From Chara braunii (taxonomy: Eukaryota > Streptophyta > Charophyceae > Charales > Characeae), in contig BFEA01001243.1 in the NCBI GenBank assembly GCA_003427395.1, positions 5,475 through 51,321 of the forward strand: a stretch of 45,847 nt of DNA, written 5' to 3'. The position numbers were made by a program, and so were the translations under genes. The notes beneath the pieces were generated by a model. The model did no database searches and was not told the origin of the DNA. It saw nothing but the letters and a program-made list of their open reading frames with translations. Positions 44,279 through 45,847 of this stretch are shown piece after piece (the stretch's first letter is position 1; each line of letters begins with the position of its first letter).

Positions 44279-44502
44279 TAGTACCTTTGCCGCTTGGGAA
44301 AATAGCGGGCCTCGGGTAGGCGTCCGACCATTTCAGAGGCCGAAACGAGACGACGGTCGCCAATCATATTTATCAATGGCAGTCGTCGTCGGGCCCGACC
44401 TCCGAAAATTCAGGCGATTAGAAAAACTGCCAATTTTCCCTATTTTCCCACGCGAGAAAGGTACTAGAAAAAAATAAAAATAAAAAAAATTAACGAAATT
44501 GT

Positions 44503-44656
44503 GGGTCCAACATTCTTAAAATGCCGTACCCCCTGGACTTCAACAAAGTCCAGATACATCTATGGGGTCCGGCGTTCTTAAAATGCTGGACCCCCTGGAC
44601 TCCAGCTAAGTCCAGATACATTCCTGGGGGTCTGGCATTTTAAGAAGGGCAGACCC
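44503..44656 (+). repeat. Triple palindrome array, 62-63 bp period
   Basis: A 29-bp palindrome (arms GGGTC...GACCC around TTAA) occurs at 44503-44531, 44565-44593 and 44628-44656. Between them lie two hairpins with CTGGACT/AGTCCAG stems (44533-44553, 44595-44615). Arms differ by a few bases but keep pairing. No coding potential. Confidence 0.85.
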
Positions 44657-44706
44657 TCAGTTAAGACTTAAACCTGAATCCGACAATTTTGTTCAAAGAA
44701 CAGGAA

Positions 44707-45052
44707 ATGTCCGTTTTGATGAAATTGCTGTTTCTGGAATGTGTCCGGAACTATGGACCCAAGCCTTAGGCACACAAGAAGGATGTCACTGAATGTAAAG
44801 GGTGCTATGGGCTGGACAAATCATGTCATGAATACTTATTGGTGGGGGACCACAGCGTTGGGGCACTTTCTCCCAAGCTATGTCCGTTTTGATGAAATTG
44901 CTGTTTCTAAAATGTGTCCGGAACTATGGACCCAAGCCTTAGGCACACAAGAAGGATGTCACTGAATGTAAAGGGTACTATGGGCTGGACAAATCATGTC
45001 ATGAATAGTTATTGGTGGGGGACCACAGCGTTGGGGCACTTTCTCCCAAGCT
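44707..45052 (+). repeat. Two-copy tandem duplication, 173-bp unit
   Basis: ATGTCCGTTTTGATGAAATT, then CTTTCTCCCAAGCT recurs at exactly 173 bases (44707 and 44880) with only a handful of differences, so it is a recent duplication. Confidence 0.95.
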
Positions 45053-45255
45053 GTGTCTCCTCAATGAGTCAGCCACGCTACAGTCTTCCGGGAGTCCAGT
45101 CACTTCAGTAACTTGACCATAAGCGAAGCAGTACATGGGCACCTGGCGCGCGGCCCTGACACCTTGAATTCTGGATGGCTGGCCAAACCGAAAACGGGAC
45201 CACCGATCCAATTTATCAACAGCAGGCCCAGCATTTGACTTTTCAGCCTCATTTT

Positions 45256-45287
45256 CTTGTGGCGACAAGTTTCGGACTGCAAGGCTG
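45256..45287 (+). promoter_or_regulatory. Dispersed motif CTTGTGGCGACAAG ... CTGCAAGGCTG, copy 2
   Basis: Same motif pair as at 24662-24694, here about 40-70 bases upstream of a TATA box. It could be a shared upstream promoter element or a piece of repeat. Confidence 0.35.
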
Positions 45288-45323
45288 GGGGCCGCCGTGT
45301 ACTTGTCCTTTAAACTTCAAACG

Positions 45324-45331
45324 TATAAATA
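45324..45331 (+). promoter_or_regulatory. TATA box candidate
   Basis: TATAAATA in the context CGTATAAATAGCG, GC-rich after the box, about 120 bases upstream of a candidate splice donor. This would place transcription start near 45355. Confidence 0.45.
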
Positions 45332-45383
45332 GCGCAGCTGCCCAGCAACTGTCAATTATACGCATACGCACCAAGGATTCGGG

Positions 45384-45592
45384 GCTGATTCCTAAACTCA
45401 CAGCGTGTGCCAGACTCTGGAGGCTGAGAGGGAGAACTTCAAGGTGAGCTATGGCTGCCAGCCTTCTTTTTCGCTTCGGACCACCTGCGATCTTTGTAGT
45501 CTACCCCTAACTATGTTTCCCAGGAGTCGCTGAGAGTAGAGGACGAGGATGCCACTGAAGAGGCTAGCTGTCTGCACGTCAAACCCTTGTAA
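45384..45592 (+). CDS. Candidate two-exon end of a small acidic protein
   Basis: The first exon ends QTLEAERENFK|GTGAGC (donor 45444). An 80-bp intron (45444-45523) carries CTAAC (45507-45511) and ends TTTCCCAG. The last exon (45524-45592) reads ESLRVEDEDATEEASCLHVK, then PL and TAA. Both junctions are phase 0 and give a continuous helical, acidic C-terminus. The first exon is open in this frame only from about 45384, where CTCACAG could be another acceptor. An unspliced alternative is the short frame MAASLLFRFGPPAIFVVYP inside the intron. No family recognised. Short exons can arise by chance. Confidence 0.3.
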
Positions 45593-45768
45593 CATGAAGA
45601 AGATGATGGCGTGTTCCTCATCCTGATGTTTGGAATATAATTATTCGTTGTTCAACTTCCAACGTTCTTCTTGCTTATGACGAACACAGTTTGTTTCTTG
45701 ACCGTCTTACGCCATCACGGTGGTGGGTTGTTTTGTACAATTGGGAGATGAAGTAGATGCCATTGGCA

Positions 45769-45772
<4 letters not shown>
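45593..45772. other. No gene recognised
   Basis: Possible 3' UTR of the candidate gene above. It contains GGAATATAATTATTC near 45630 but no clear AATAAA signal. Confidence 0.3.

Positions 45773-45847
<75 letters not shown>
45773..45847 (+). repeat. (CT)n microsatellite at the window end
   Basis: At least 37 perfect units running off the window edge. Such tracts often end contigs in short-read assemblies. Confidence 0.95.

Overview
The window is eukaryotic nuclear DNA from a repeat-rich, short-read draft assembly. Evidence: U2-type splice signals, TATA and tRNA-like pol III boxes, a plant-style L1-type LINE (ORF1 with zinc knuckle, APE endonuclease plus reverse transcriptase), long microsatellites, isolated Ns, one 230-base gap, an unmerged contig overlap, and an untrimmed Nextera mate-pair junction adapter. 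The organism cannot be named from sequence. LINE type and the second reverse-transcriptase family would suit a green-lineage alga or a protist, but this is a guess. No intact, recognisable host housekeeping gene was found.

Layout. 1-5.8 kb: low-quality sequence with one decayed reading frame of unknown function (about 4.07-5.37 kb). 2.0-9.8 kb: a family of fold-back elements (GC- or GTAC-rich arms, A/T-rich core), a CA-rich tract and short tandem repeats. 10.4-11.2 kb: 3' end of a plus-strand LINE with poly(A). 11.8-12.3 kb: array of a hairpin motif (GCTGGAAACCGGGTCCAGC). 12.4-20.1 kb: one nearly full-length LINE on the minus strand, ORF1 then ORF2, killed by many stops that look like C-to-T/G-to-A transitions. 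20.1-22.7 kb: pyrimidine-rich, satellite-like array. 23.5-25.5 kb: tandem and inverted repeats, with the adapter inside a fold-back element at 25.1 kb.

26.0-43.2 kb is the most interesting part: an about 17 kb unit with an A/C-rich plus strand, flanked by two direct repeats of about 1.73 kb (26101-27830 and 41359-43090), bounded by (CA)n tracts. Between them lie an uninterrupted 843-codon frame with a possible zinc-binding motif and a low-complexity tail, and, just before the right repeat, a reverse-transcriptase-family gene whose YxDD-type box reads Y-F-A-D and which carries a frame break and an in-frame TGA. Each repeat contains a short candidate leader exon ending in a perfect GTAAGT donor. 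Two similar acceptors (35212 and 39033) would join it in frame to either large gene. I infer a giant retroelement with LTR-like or pseudo-LTR repeats, related in its RT to Penelope-like or similar families.

43.2-45.8 kb: tRNA-derived relic, a Tc1/mariner(pogo)-type MITE with TA target duplication, a triple palindrome array, a 173-bp tandem duplication, and a possible small gene start (TATA box, 80-bp intron, last coding exon), ending in a (CT)n tract.
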